From NCBI RefSeq assembly GCF_016801865.2, contig NC_068938.1, positions 68,555,457-68,619,456 on the forward strand: a DNA stretch of 64,000 nucleotides. The letters are read 5' to 3'. The position numbers and the translations under genes are program-made. Origin of the DNA: Culex pipiens pallens (Eukaryota > Arthropoda > Insecta > Diptera > Culicidae). Below, in pieces: positions 11,727 through 22,669 of this stretch. The first letter of the stretch is position 1; each line of letters begins with the position of its first letter. Below the pieces are notes generated by a model, which was given only the letters and a program-made list of their open reading frames with translations, was not told the DNA's origin and did no database searches.

Positions 11727-14632
11727 TCAAACTCTTCCATTCCTAACAGATTCCCTAAAATTCTTCCCCTCCCCAGCCTCAGCACCGTTCAGCTTCATCA
11801 CTTTTTGCTCCAACCGTAGCAACCTCTCCCCGTACTCCTCCTGTGGCACAGCCCCGATTCCGGCAGCGTTCTGCCTCCTCACGATATCCTTCGCGGCACT
11901 GCAGGTGTCCGGATCGATGCAATGGCAGAAGAAGCCCCACCCCGGGAAGATGTTGAGAATTTCTTCACTATCTTTGGCAGATTTTCCTGCGGCGGCGATT
12001 CTCGCCAGCACGATGATGTTGCCCTCCTGAAGGCGCACACTGACGGACGGGGCGTACCGATAGAAGAAGGACGTTCTCCGCCGGATCCACTCAAAGTGGC
12101 TGGAAGAAGGTCATGGTTAGAATGTGTGCGATTGGAAGTTGAAGGTGGTGACTTACGAGAAGATCTTCTCGAAACGTCTCAGGTTTTCCAACCATTTGGC
12201 GAGGGCGGCGACTTCCGCTTCTTGACGGATTTCCTAGAATTTCAACATGAATTAGCCTCATTGTCTACAGTTTGGTTGAGTGACCTTACCGAGATATCGC
12301 TGACGGCCACTCCGTTGATCAGGTTCGCAACGACCAGCGTAACCAGCACCACAAACGTCACAAAGGTAAAGTAGCTCAGCGCGTGACTGTCGAACGGAAT
12401 CTCCGAGGCGTCAAACTCCCCGATCATCATGACCAGTGACTTTACCAGCGATCCTCGAATGCTGGAAAAGTTGTTAAAGTCTTCGCCGGTGCTGGGATGA
12501 TCGGCGTCGTTTGCAGCGCCGCTGCTCTTGGTAAACATTACGTAGAAACTGAACCCGAACGACACGATCAGGATCGCGTACACCAGCAGGATCTTCAGGA
12601 AGCCTCTGCTGACGGTTTCCAGCATCACGATGCTGGTGGAGAGGGCTGTTGACGGGAACAGTCCCAGATGTACGATGACGTCGATTCCGGTGAGCAGGAT
12701 CAGCAGGGCAGAGGTCGTCCGGTTTGGACTGCACAAGCTCCAAATGGCCAGGATGACGATGGACATTTCTCGGAACTTGTTCAGCAAGTGGAAGAAGTCG
12801 AATCCTTTGGGGAATTGGAAGCGACTACGTCGAAGGATTGTCTGGTGTTGGGGCTGCTGGTATAGGATGTCGTAGACTCCGGCGATCGAGGTTGTGATCA
12901 CGACGATGAGGTAGTATGATAGGAGTAGCCAGCAGAATATTTCCGCGATTAGGCTGTTTTGGACGGAGTAGATGGTGAAGCAGGTAGCGAACGCAATGCT
13001 TGTGACGATCATGACGTAGATTAGCCACCTCATGAACAACCACTTGATTCTTATCAAGGTGCTGATCACCGGGTGCCTCAGTAAAGGTCTGAGATTCTCC
13101 GACTCCGACAGGTACCAAACTAAGTCAGTTTCGGATGCTGAGCAATTGGTCTTATGCTTAGACGGCAGCAATCCGTTAAGATTAAGCTGTAACTCCTCAG
13201 CTGTAGCCGACACGCGAGAGTCCAGAAAAGCACCCAGAACATCGGGGTTCATCGAGTGCAGTGGTGTCTCATGGTTGCGGTTGGTACTTCCCAAGTACGG
13301 CGTTCGCTTTGTCATGATTTCCAGGGCTTCCCGGTCCATGCCGTGCTGGACGGCGTAGTGTAGTGCAGTTTGGCCGCTATCGTCAAAACCTTCAACGGAT
13401 ACGCGGCGATCTTCCAGTAGGAGTTCGAAGCACCTCTGCCTTGCTGGAGTCTTGTTTTTGTACAGCTCTCGAACTGCTGTCAGAAGCAAAGGATGCTTGT
13501 TGCAAATCCGTGAGTTGATGTTGTCCAGGAACAACTTGAGAACTCTGGAGAAGCCATTTTTGCAGATGATCTTAAGCTGCTTCGAGAGGTTGATTTGATC
13601 AATCGTGTTATCATCGAACTGTTTGCCTTCTTTCAACTTTTTGAAGATGACTTCAACGCAAACGTTGCGACCTTTCGAAGCCGCGAGCTTCAGCATTCTG
13701 TAAACATCCCCCAGGTCATCGTCCAAACTACTGCCAAAGAATTCACCAAACCGTTGACCAAACTCCACCTCCTTCCCTTCCATGATGAAAGACTCCAACA
13801 GTGCTGGCGTCACATCTGCCGGTTGAACCTCCACGACCAGCCCCTGCAAGTTCAACGCATCAATGTCCTTCCTGGCTTGTCCCCTGTAGAGATTGTCCAC
13901 GTCACAGTTGAACTGCGCCAAGCAAATCTCCAGCAGGTTTCGTTTCTCTTCACTGGTTAGGTTCTCGTTTCGACACAACACCGACAGTGGATGCAACCGG
14001 TAGTCACCGATGTTGATGTCAGCGTTCTCCTCCGCTAACGTTATTAGCAACTCACTAACTTCGCTCAAATTATCACTGCTCGCCACGGTGAACAGCATCA
14101 TGATTGGAGTGAACTTTTTCAACTTCCACAGCGCGTTTACGTCGACTTCATCTTGCTGGAGCAAAACCTTCACGTTCTCGAATGCTTTCGCTTGGATCGC
14201 TATGTGAAGGGCGCGGTTGGGTTCCTTCCTCGGATTGAAGCTGGGATCATCCTTTCTAGCTTGCTGATGAATTTCATCGTTCACCATGGGCAGCTCTCGT
14301 AGGAACGTCTCAATGAACTCGCCACTTCCATCCCTCTGGCAAATGTTGGCAAACAAGTTTTGAACCCTTTCATTCTGGCGAACCTGCAACCTGCAGTCAC
14401 TCTTCCGATCCGGCAGCTTCTGGTAAATGCTCCACAACTGATTTACACCCTCTCGAAACAACACCCGAAATCCCTCAAGATCACGGTCTTCAATCGTCGT
14501 CTGTAACGTCTCAAACAGCCTCTCCTCAACTTGTTTCTTTTCCTCCTTCCACGCTTTGTAGTTAAACGACGCGCTGTCCCCCGAAGTCACCTCCGTCAAC
14601 GGGGTAGCCGACCCTTTGCGAATCTTCCACAT
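11727..14632 (-). CDS. pain-like: Painless-like TRPA cation channel, gene 2 (3 exons)
   Basis: Paralogue of gene 1, inferred sensory TRPA cation channel. Exons: 14632-12290, 12233-12157 and 12099-11727, with GT-AG introns of 56 and 57 bp in phases 0 and 2, giving about 930 aa. The start is the ATG of MWKIRKGS with A at -3; the frame extends a few codons upstream but only through a TTG and then a stop. Ankyrin-type segments fall near residues 136-225 and 407-462 (TALHYAVQHGMD). The six-helix core starts near residue 520 at HPVISTL; the pore loop SLVKSLVMMIGEFD is near 729-742; S6 ends in NLINGVAVSD. Exon 2 (25 codons plus 2 bases) matches exon 3 of gene 1 in length and phase. The last exon contains FFYRYAPSV and a heptad-like tail (ERLLRLEQKV). 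It lacks the first intron of genes 1 and 3. Its coding sequence is more GC-rich than that of genes 1 and 3. Confidence 0.94.
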
Positions 14633-14656
14633 CTTGCGATCGTGGCTGCCAAACAA

Positions 14657-16138
14657 CGACTGGTTTCATCTCGCGCAAAAATACACCGCTCGTTCGCGAT
14701 ACTTCACGCGCAATGTTGGGGAACTTTGCGGTGACGCATCAACGTAAATACGCTACGGTTCAGGCGCCGATCGACGCTCTCTTAATCACGCACAGAGCAC
14801 TGCTGTTACATTTCAAAAGGGCGTAACCGCAATTTCAAATGAAAATCAGCAGTTTATTCCGAGCAACCTACACATTTATCACTGATGTACCCGGTTCGTT
14901 CGCGCCACGATCACAACAAACCTATCAACGCGCAAGAGAGAGAGAGAAAAGTTCCGCTCACCAACGCCGGCGTTATTTATGTTTTTGTTTTGCCGTATCA
15001 TTTCGGAGAATTCGCTGATTTCGCGAGAACACCACGTGCTGAGCGAAAGCGCGTGCGCGTATTGGTCAAGCCGGTATCACTCTGCGCTGAGCGGAGAACC
15101 CAAACATAAACATACGCGCGGTGTGGGGATTTCCCGGACATTAAACCGCTTTGTCGTTTGGTTTAGATGCTCACGAACCGGTTAGACTCTGATGAACATC
15201 GTTGAAGCTCCTCGGTGAGCGTTGTGAGAGTCTCCAAAATGAATCTGGACTGTATGTTCTGACTGAAATTTTGCATTTCAATATTGCAAGAAAGAAGACA
15301 AATTCGATGGCAAAATCGCAAGTAAATGCACGAAAACTGAGTCAATTTTAAAGGCGCTTCAAGGCATGATCCTCGAAGCTTTTGAAAAAGTTGGTCGCCG
15401 CGACAGGTACGAACGAAGAAACAAAAAGTAACTTTTTCAAAACTTCTTTTCGTAAAATAGCGATAACTCGTAACGGTTACAAGCAAACCCCTTATGTTTA
15501 TATATCTTTTTTTGAAATTGTCTGCTCTACAGTCTACAACTTTGTAGAACATTGTTACACTCTTAAAAAATAACTCTGCAAAGTTACAAAAATCACGAAA
15601 TTTTAAAATTAATAATTTTGTTCTCAATGAAAAAATTAACCTTCTGGGTTATAGCACATTCGAAAAGTGCATTTCCATAAAATGACACGTCCCAAAAAAT
15701 TGTACAGTCCAGTAACGAAAAATAGCAGACATTTTGAAACTATTTTTTGTATTTTTTTCGACGAAAAATGCGTTTTTTCGGAATTCTGAAAAGTTCCATT
15801 GACACCAAATTTCCATCTCATCCCGTTTTCAGGCCGCGAGTTAATGAAAAACAAGTCTTTTATCGAATGTTCAAAAATTTAAGGGGTCGTACCGTTCCTA
15901 CTTCACGACATATCTAAAAATGGAGTTAGTCGGCAGGAGAAACCACTAAGTGAATCCTACACCCAGTCTCGCCTGATAGCATGTGAGATAGTATTTGGAA
16001 TAAACTCGCCAATAAAGTCAACTTGGCTTGGCCACTCACTTCAACTCGAAGCATTCTCACGCGTTTCAGCACTTTGAACCACAGTTTCTGTTTAGCTTTA
16101 GTGCCGTCGACAACGCGTGATCTGCGCAAATTTTGAAA
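14657..16138. promoter_or_regulatory. Shared upstream region between divergent genes 2 and 3
   Basis: About 1.5 kb between the start codons of gene 2 (leftward) and gene 3 (rightward). It must contain both 5' ends. A GA run at about 14933-14947 could bind a GAGA-type factor (inference). From about 15425 to 15920 it contains a partial copy of the long-inverted-repeat MITE described at 48779, so the usable upstream region of gene 3 is short. No further gene is seen. Confidence 0.4.
15425..15920 (+). mobile_element. Partial copy of the long-TIR MITE family
   Basis: Aligns by eye with about 48890-49382 in the full-length copy: the CGTAAAATAGCGATAACTCG start, the ACTTTGTAGAACATTGTTAC block, the CGACGAAAAATGCG block and the AAGGGGTCGTACCG end. 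Both terminal inverted repeats are missing. Non-coding. Confidence 0.65.
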
Positions 16139-18053
16139 ATGTCGCAGACTAGTACATTTAAGTCTTGGCAAAACGAAAAACTTAAAATTGAGGTTAGTTA
16201 TAATGATTAAAAGTGTAACTCGGTGTACAAGTACGGTAATTACAGAATGATGCTGTTACCGCACTTTCCGGAGCATTCAATGAAAAGGATTTGAAAAAAT
16301 TCGAAGCTTGTCTACGATCAGGGAATGAACAACTGTTGCGCGTTTACAACCAAATACCGGATTCAAAAAAAATATCTGCTGAAGAAAAAGTTCGAAGGAA
16401 TCATAAACTACGTGAGCTTTTCGGACTGATTTGTCAAACAGATGGCAGTGATGAATTCATAAAGGCGTTTTTGAGTAAAGTACCGATACTTAACGAAGAT
16501 TTAAGATACTCAGTAAAAAAAGAGGGTCTGAAAAATCAACCCAAAAAAATAAGCAAGCCATTGCTCATAGCAATTGAAGCTAAAGCTTTGAAAAATGTAG
16601 AAACTCTTTTGAACATTGCTGAAACCGATGTCAATGTGGCTGACCGATCGTCTAAGTTCACTCCGTTGGTGATGCTTTTTAAGCTGTTATCAGTGACAAA
16701 CTATGAGTTCGTAAGAAAACTGATAGAGAAGCTCGCTGAATTGAAGGCTGACATAGGGTATATGGCCCTATTTTGGAGCTACTATGCAAAGCGTCAACAT
16801 ATTTCGCATAGTTCTCAGCAACGGTCTAACTAATTTGGCTCGTTTCAGGATTGTTTTGTGCCTTAATTTATGCTTAACAAAGTGTACTATTGAAAATTTA
16901 AAATAATTTAACCATTCCATTGTAATAAGCATTTCAAGTAAAACATTTTTTGGATGCTTTTTGGACTTATTGAATGTATTTTGGGGACATCGCTGAACCT
17001 ATTTTGGACCCACACTCTGATTGGTTGAAATTTAGACAACACGAATTGCGGCGTGCGGCGGCAACACGCACACTTACAAAAACACGTGGTGGTTTGATAA
17101 ACCAAAGGGCCTATCCACGATTGTAATTTGGAATATATTTATTTCAGAAATTAAATAATTATGATGAAACAATGGATTTGAATTTGAAAACGTGTTTTAA
17201 TCATATTGAATGGAAACTCACGCATCTTTAGCAGGTCTCTGTCCTATTTAAAATTTGCATATTCTTACGACCTAATTGTTCAAGCATTAGAACATAAAAG
17301 ACAACCCGTTATTACTCGCAATAAAAACACCGTATCTTAAAATTAAATGAATGACACAGATACATAACAAGTTACAATGAAAAAAGGTTCTAAATTATAT
17401 GCAGAGCTTATGTTCAAATATTATTAAACAATCAAGAAATTTTAAAGGGAGATTATAGCTTGTAACTTGGTGTGAAACTTTCTCATCTGTCATGTTAAAC
17501 TTTACAGTTGCTTGACAAAAAGTTTAACTACATGTTGCACTTTAAAAACAATGTGGCTTGTTTTGGTTGTGGTACAGTAGTGCCAGAATTTTGTCAACAG
17601 TTTTCTAGGAACTACGAAAAATGATTTATTTTGTGAGTTTTGTTCAAAAAATTAACAATCGAAAGAGTCGTTTCACGATATTCTAGATCATAATCCATCA
17701 ATTAGTTCCGGAATCGACGGATCGGGCCGCGGAATTGTTTTTTTTTTCGTAAAATGTCGCGACGATTATTTCGGTCATTTCGCGTGAATTCGCCGTCGTC
17801 GTTGTGGTATGTTGGCATATTGTGAATCTGCGTCGCGTATGGAAAACGTCGTGACTGGACCTGGCCATCATCATCATATAAGGAAAACAAGAGGCAGTTG
17901 CTTCGCGAATTTGGTGAGATCAATCCATATTGGACATTTTGAAACCTGACATATTTTTGCTAGCAATTTACTAAATACGCGCCGATCCCTGTTTTGCCTG
18001 ATGGGATTGGAAGTTTAGATAGATCGAGGACCCGTCTGGTTCTTGCTTTATCT

Positions 18054-18566
18054 TTAGGCGGAGCCAGACAATGCCCAGTGACCTCGGAATTGTACCGCAA
18101 GGAGCTCTGTCATTCTGAAATGGGTCACTGGAGGCAGCGCGAGGGCTAACACCACCTAATATCCGGGACTGAGATAAGCTGTATCATGCGGTAGATCGGG
18201 GTTTAAATCCCGGCTCGGACCAACACAACTGGTGATCTTTTCCCTTCTGGATTCGATTGCTTAGTAAAGGGAAGGTAGTGTATCGTCACAAACTGGACCT
18301 TATCACGACACCTTAGGGAGGCGACCTATGGAATGTTAACATTAACCTAAATATGTTAACATTAGTTGAGTGAAAAACTGCCACTGAATCCGCTTTGTAA
18401 ATGCCGGCCCCGATACTCTTCACGGGTGTTCCCCTCAGGAACTGGGAAAGATTTACTTTTTTTTTACTTTAGCCCTCGCGCTGCTTCCAACGACCCATTT
18501 CAGAATGACAGAGCTCCTTGCGGTCCAATTCCGAGGTCGCTGGGCATTGTTCGGCCCCGCCTAAAC
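18054..18566. repeat. Inverted repeat with about 95-bp arms, nested in the transposon
   Basis: The left arm 18054-18147 and right arm 18471-18566 are near reverse complements, sharing for example AAGGAGCTCTGTCATTCTGA. The 323-bp spacer contains GGGGTTTAAATCCCGG near 18197, similar to a tRNA B box. Probably a foldback or composite SINE; the family is not identified. Confidence 0.7.
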
Positions 18567-18757
18567 ATAGAAGCAAGCATCTGAAGGAAACTCGATCTGT
18601 ATTTACACCCAGAACTGGGCATCGGCATACGAGAGGATAAAGAGCACGATTTGGTAGTAAAAAGGTACTGTGTGCGGACGGAGAGGATAAATCCCGAAAT
18701 TACCGTGAGTACTTTACTCATGGTTCATTTTCAAAAAAAGTTCATTTATCAAAAAAA

Positions 18758-18842
18758 AAAGTACCGGTACCGAGACTCGAACCCAAGACCTTCGGCATAT
18801 TGAACCGTGCCTTTGCCGTATTGGCCACCATGGTTCGGTGAC
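18758..18842 (-). repeat. tRNA-derived SINE head
   Basis: Read on the minus strand, ACCATGGTGGCCAATACGG resembles an A box, and GGGTTCGAGTCTC, about 50 bp later, a B box. It is followed on that strand by a T-rich run. The arms do not fold into a proper tRNA, so it is a SINE rather than a gene. Confidence 0.55.
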
Positions 18843-19047
18843 TAAGTGGCGGTCATTTGTCCATATAAGCCACTCAATAGGATGAACTCGTCAATGAACG
18901 AATGAACACGCAAGAGGTCTTTACTCACGCAAAATAGTACTTTCCTCTTGTTTCTTTTCGGGAGGACTTTCCTCTCGTTCTTTAACTTTGGGTGTAGACT
19001 TATCAAACCTATCAAAGTCACCCCGGCTATATGTCTCAAATCAAAAA

Positions 19048-19440
19048 TCAAAAAATCAAACCATCCACATTAACGACCCCCGGGTCTTTTGTGGTCTCTA
19101 TTGCAAGATTCTGCTCGAACCTAGGAGTCCAAAGGCTTGAATGGGGAGAGCACCCAAACCTCTTTCTACTCCAAGGAACCTTCCACCCTAGTGTTTGAAC
19201 TGACGACCTTTGGATTGCGAGTCCAACCGCAGCCATCGATTCCACCGGAGTAGGCTTGGTTTGGTGTGTTGTTTGTACTTATGGCATGGAGACGACTCCT
19301 ACACCTGGAATGACTTAACGGCCTAACAACCAAGGCCGGGACCGACATTTTACTTCCTCATCCGATGGAAGATTGGAGCATGTGAGAATCTTCCGCTTAC
19401 AAAGCGGACAGCGTAACCATTTGGCCACGCACTGTCACAT
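19048..19440 (-). repeat. SINE with tRNA(Thr)-like head, reference copy
   Basis: On the minus strand the 5' end (CAGTGCGTGGCCAAATGG) has an A-box form and a paired anticodon-like stem with TGT in the loop. The body of about 300 bp recurs at 56127-56450 (plus) and, in part, at 35484-35765 (minus). Two of these copies keep a similar reading of about 50 codons on the body strand, which I take as shared repeat ancestry, not coding. Confidence 0.65.
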
Positions 19441-22400
19441 GTCTCAAATCATAAAATTTATAATGTTAACGTCGCATTAACCTCTTATGCTAATTTTTTT
19501 TTCGAAGATTTTTATTTTTCTAGCTGGTTTAATTTTGTTTCTAACATGATTGACACGGTAAAATTTAAAAGTGTAATTTATTATAAACCAACGCTGCCAA
19601 TTGTGAAAAAATAAATTATACCTGTATTTTTAAAAATTATATACATAGATAAATATGCAAAAATCAGTTAAAACTTACAAAAAATATATTGTCCATATGT
19701 ATATTTCTCCGATTAGTTTGCAATACGTCGTAAAAGCCATCACGATCTCCGACACTTATTTGATTTTTTTTCTGAACCAAATTAAATTTTGTTTGTTTTC
19801 CAGTAAAGAGCATTTAAAAGACGTGCAGATGATAATTCAAAGCATTTTTTATTTATAATTCGTAAATTGATCGAGAACTAATCGAAAAATTGATTTGTTT
19901 ACAACTAGCGCTTAGGATCTTTTTAAAACTAACTCAAGATTTTTTTTTAAATTTAATTCATACGACTTTTTCAAAAACCACTCGTAAACGATGTTGACAG
20001 CTCCTGTCACGGTGACAGCTGACGATTTAATGAACTAGACCCTTTAGGTTTTTCGATTGTTTCCCCTTCAATTCCAACAGGGTAGCCAGTTTGCATTTTT
20101 TAAGCAAAAATTAAAAATATATGCGGCTAAATTGGTGATAATGATGTTAAGACAAAAATAAATCAACATCAGTTTAAATTTTGGGATACTTTGCAATCGG
20201 TCCTAACAATCATCTAAATCTCTAGCATCAATTTGCATTTTTATCGTTTAAAAAACATATTTTCATTGTTTCTGTTAATCATTTGCTTTTTAAAGCTTAG
20301 ATTTCATTCAAATAATTACAGTAAAGAAATTCAATTCAAAATATTAAATTAAAAAATTTCAATCAATTTCAATGAAATATCGAAATAAATTGATAAACAA
20401 AACTGGCAACACCTTGTTATGCATGTGTTGGTGATAGCCTTGAACCGACGGCAAAGTAGCTCCAAAAACTGATCCAACGCGGCTGATTTGAAAAAATATT
20501 TTGAAATGAGTTTTTTCGATAATAGAATAGTTATTTCAATGGTTTAGTGACGGAAAACAAGAAAGAATTAAATAAACAACAGTTACATTGCTCGGAATCC
20601 GGACGAAATTGCTTGGTGTCAGTGCAAAACAGAAAAAATCATCAAGGTGTCGCGAGCCAAATCTGATAAGCAACGAGGCCGGATTTTTTGGACCTAATCG
20701 ATGTGCTAGGAAAATGAAAGGAAGTTCGAATGGCGTTGGAAAAAGTGGCTGAAAAAGCGGAAATAATCAAAAATGTTAACATTTTTGGAAGAGGTAAGAT
20801 ACAAAACGATCCTGCCTACACTTTCTGTTGGTTGGATTCAGTGAATTCGTACTTTAAAAGCCTGAACTACCTCGATTAATAAAAATAGGTCCAAAATAGG
20901 TACTAGGTCCAAAATAGGGTCATATACCCTAAATGTGGGATATTTCCGAAAGCATCCATTGTCCGCTCTGTGTGAGTTGAAAATTGATCCAAACATTAAA
21001 AAACACATGGTTATGCTGTGCTTGGAGAAATTTGATTGTGACGTGAAGGAGCTATACGAAGGAAAAACACAACAAGATATCATAGCGATTGGTATACCCG
21101 CAACAAGTATAAGACATGTCTCTGTCAAAGCAAATTACAAGTTACTAAAAACGTTGCTAACAGCTAGCAATGAATATGAGTTTCAGCAAAAATTTAAAAC
21201 ATTCTACGACAGTTTAACAACTGATAATTTCAAGAAGGTTTATGATTTGTTGGAATGGGCAGCATTGAAGGGTCGAGTTCAAAGTGTGGAATTGATTTTC
21301 GAACATATCAAAGATGATAAACGGCTAAAAAGTGATGACCAAATTAGACTTTTGAAACAGTTGAAGCAAATATGCAAAAATGGCGATCCATGCATTCTAC
21401 ACTTATTTTTGAACTACCTAAGGCCAGCTGTAAGAAGTAGAAACTATGATGATCTTATAATGCTGACATGTGTGGAAGAGCTACACAAAAACAGAACTCC
21501 CAAGAGGCTGGAATGTTTCCGACAAGTGCTGAATGATCGTCGCATATCTGCCGAAATATCAGGCTCTGACAATGAAACTGCTCTCCACCTAACAGTCAAG
21601 TACGGAATGGACGAAGAATCAAGAAGCATCTTGACGAAAAGATCACCTTATCTGGGTAGTTTAACGGACAATTCTGAAACACCACTGCATAGAATGGGAC
21701 CGGATGTGTTGAAGCCTTTCTTGGACTCACGAGTAACCGTGTTCAGAGATAAGAATGAGATTCATTTGAACTTGAAGGGACTTATTCCACCGAGACCACT
21801 AAAAAGGTTTAAGGCAAAGGAAGAAACATTACAAGCTAATAATTCCGCTGAAAACAACAACCAAGCAGAAAACATGAATACAGTCAACGCACAATCGAGT
21901 TCATCGAAAAAAACTGGCGAGGAAAAACCTGATTTTAAATATCTCGAAAAACCAGAAATAGATGTCTTTTACTATATAACACAATCGGAAAAGCTAAGAC
22001 CCCTGCTAAGACATCCGGTTATTAGTACATGTCTTCGAATCAAATGGTTGTTTCTAAGATGGATTATTTACGCGGTTAGCTTGTTGAATTTAATGTTCAC
22101 AATTTCCTTCAGCGTTTATTCACAATGGAACAGTGAAATTATGAATATCGTCTGTGGATTCATGTTACTGTACTACGTCTTTTTTTCGGTGACATTATTG
22201 TTCTTCGACCATCACATTGCTAAGCTCTTTGATCTGCTAAAAAATTTGTGGATAACGAGTATCACGCACATTGTCATGCTCTTCAATCTAATAGTAGCAT
22301 TTTTTCGGAATATCTGTCGTTCGAAACAAAACAGCGAAAACCAGGAAGAACATCCAATGCTTTCAAACAGCATAGAACCAACGTCAACCCAAACCTCAGA

Positions 22401-22669
22401 AGCCAACTCTTCACCAAAGCCTAAGTGGCAGCCTCTCAAAACTCCCGAATGGATGAATGTGTACTACCTGCTCTATCGGCTGCTTTCCCCTACGATCATC
22501 GTTCTTGCCACCTTATGCTTGATACACCATAACAACGCAGTACTGTCCGTGTTGATTTTGCTTTCCGGAATCGACAACATTATACACTTCAAGCTGTTAC
22601 CCTCGACCACGCTGTCTTCGTCGATCATAATGCTGGAAACGGTCAGCCGTAGTCTGCTCAAGAGCCTGC

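Larger units (their letters stand above)
16756..20929. mobile_element. 4174-bp inverted-repeat DNA transposon inserted in gene 3
   Basis: Ends are GGGTATATGGCCCTATTTTG on the left and the reverse complement of GGGTATATGACCCTATTTTG on the right; they match at 25 of the first 28 bases. It is flanked by a TA target duplication (16754-16755 and 20930-20931), and its removal restores the gene 3 frame. TA duplication suggests Tc1/mariner-type or related mobilisation. No transposase-like frame is present, so it is non-autonomous. Its length is partly due to nested repeats: an inverted repeat at 18054-18566 and tRNA-derived SINEs at 18758-18842 and 19048-19440. Confidence 0.9.

Noticed and set aside
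16756..20929. The insertion in gene 3 as a long intron
   Set aside because: Its borders are GGG...CCC with TA duplication, not GT-AG. A nearby GT/AG pair (GTATAT to AAAATAG) would join the halves out of frame.
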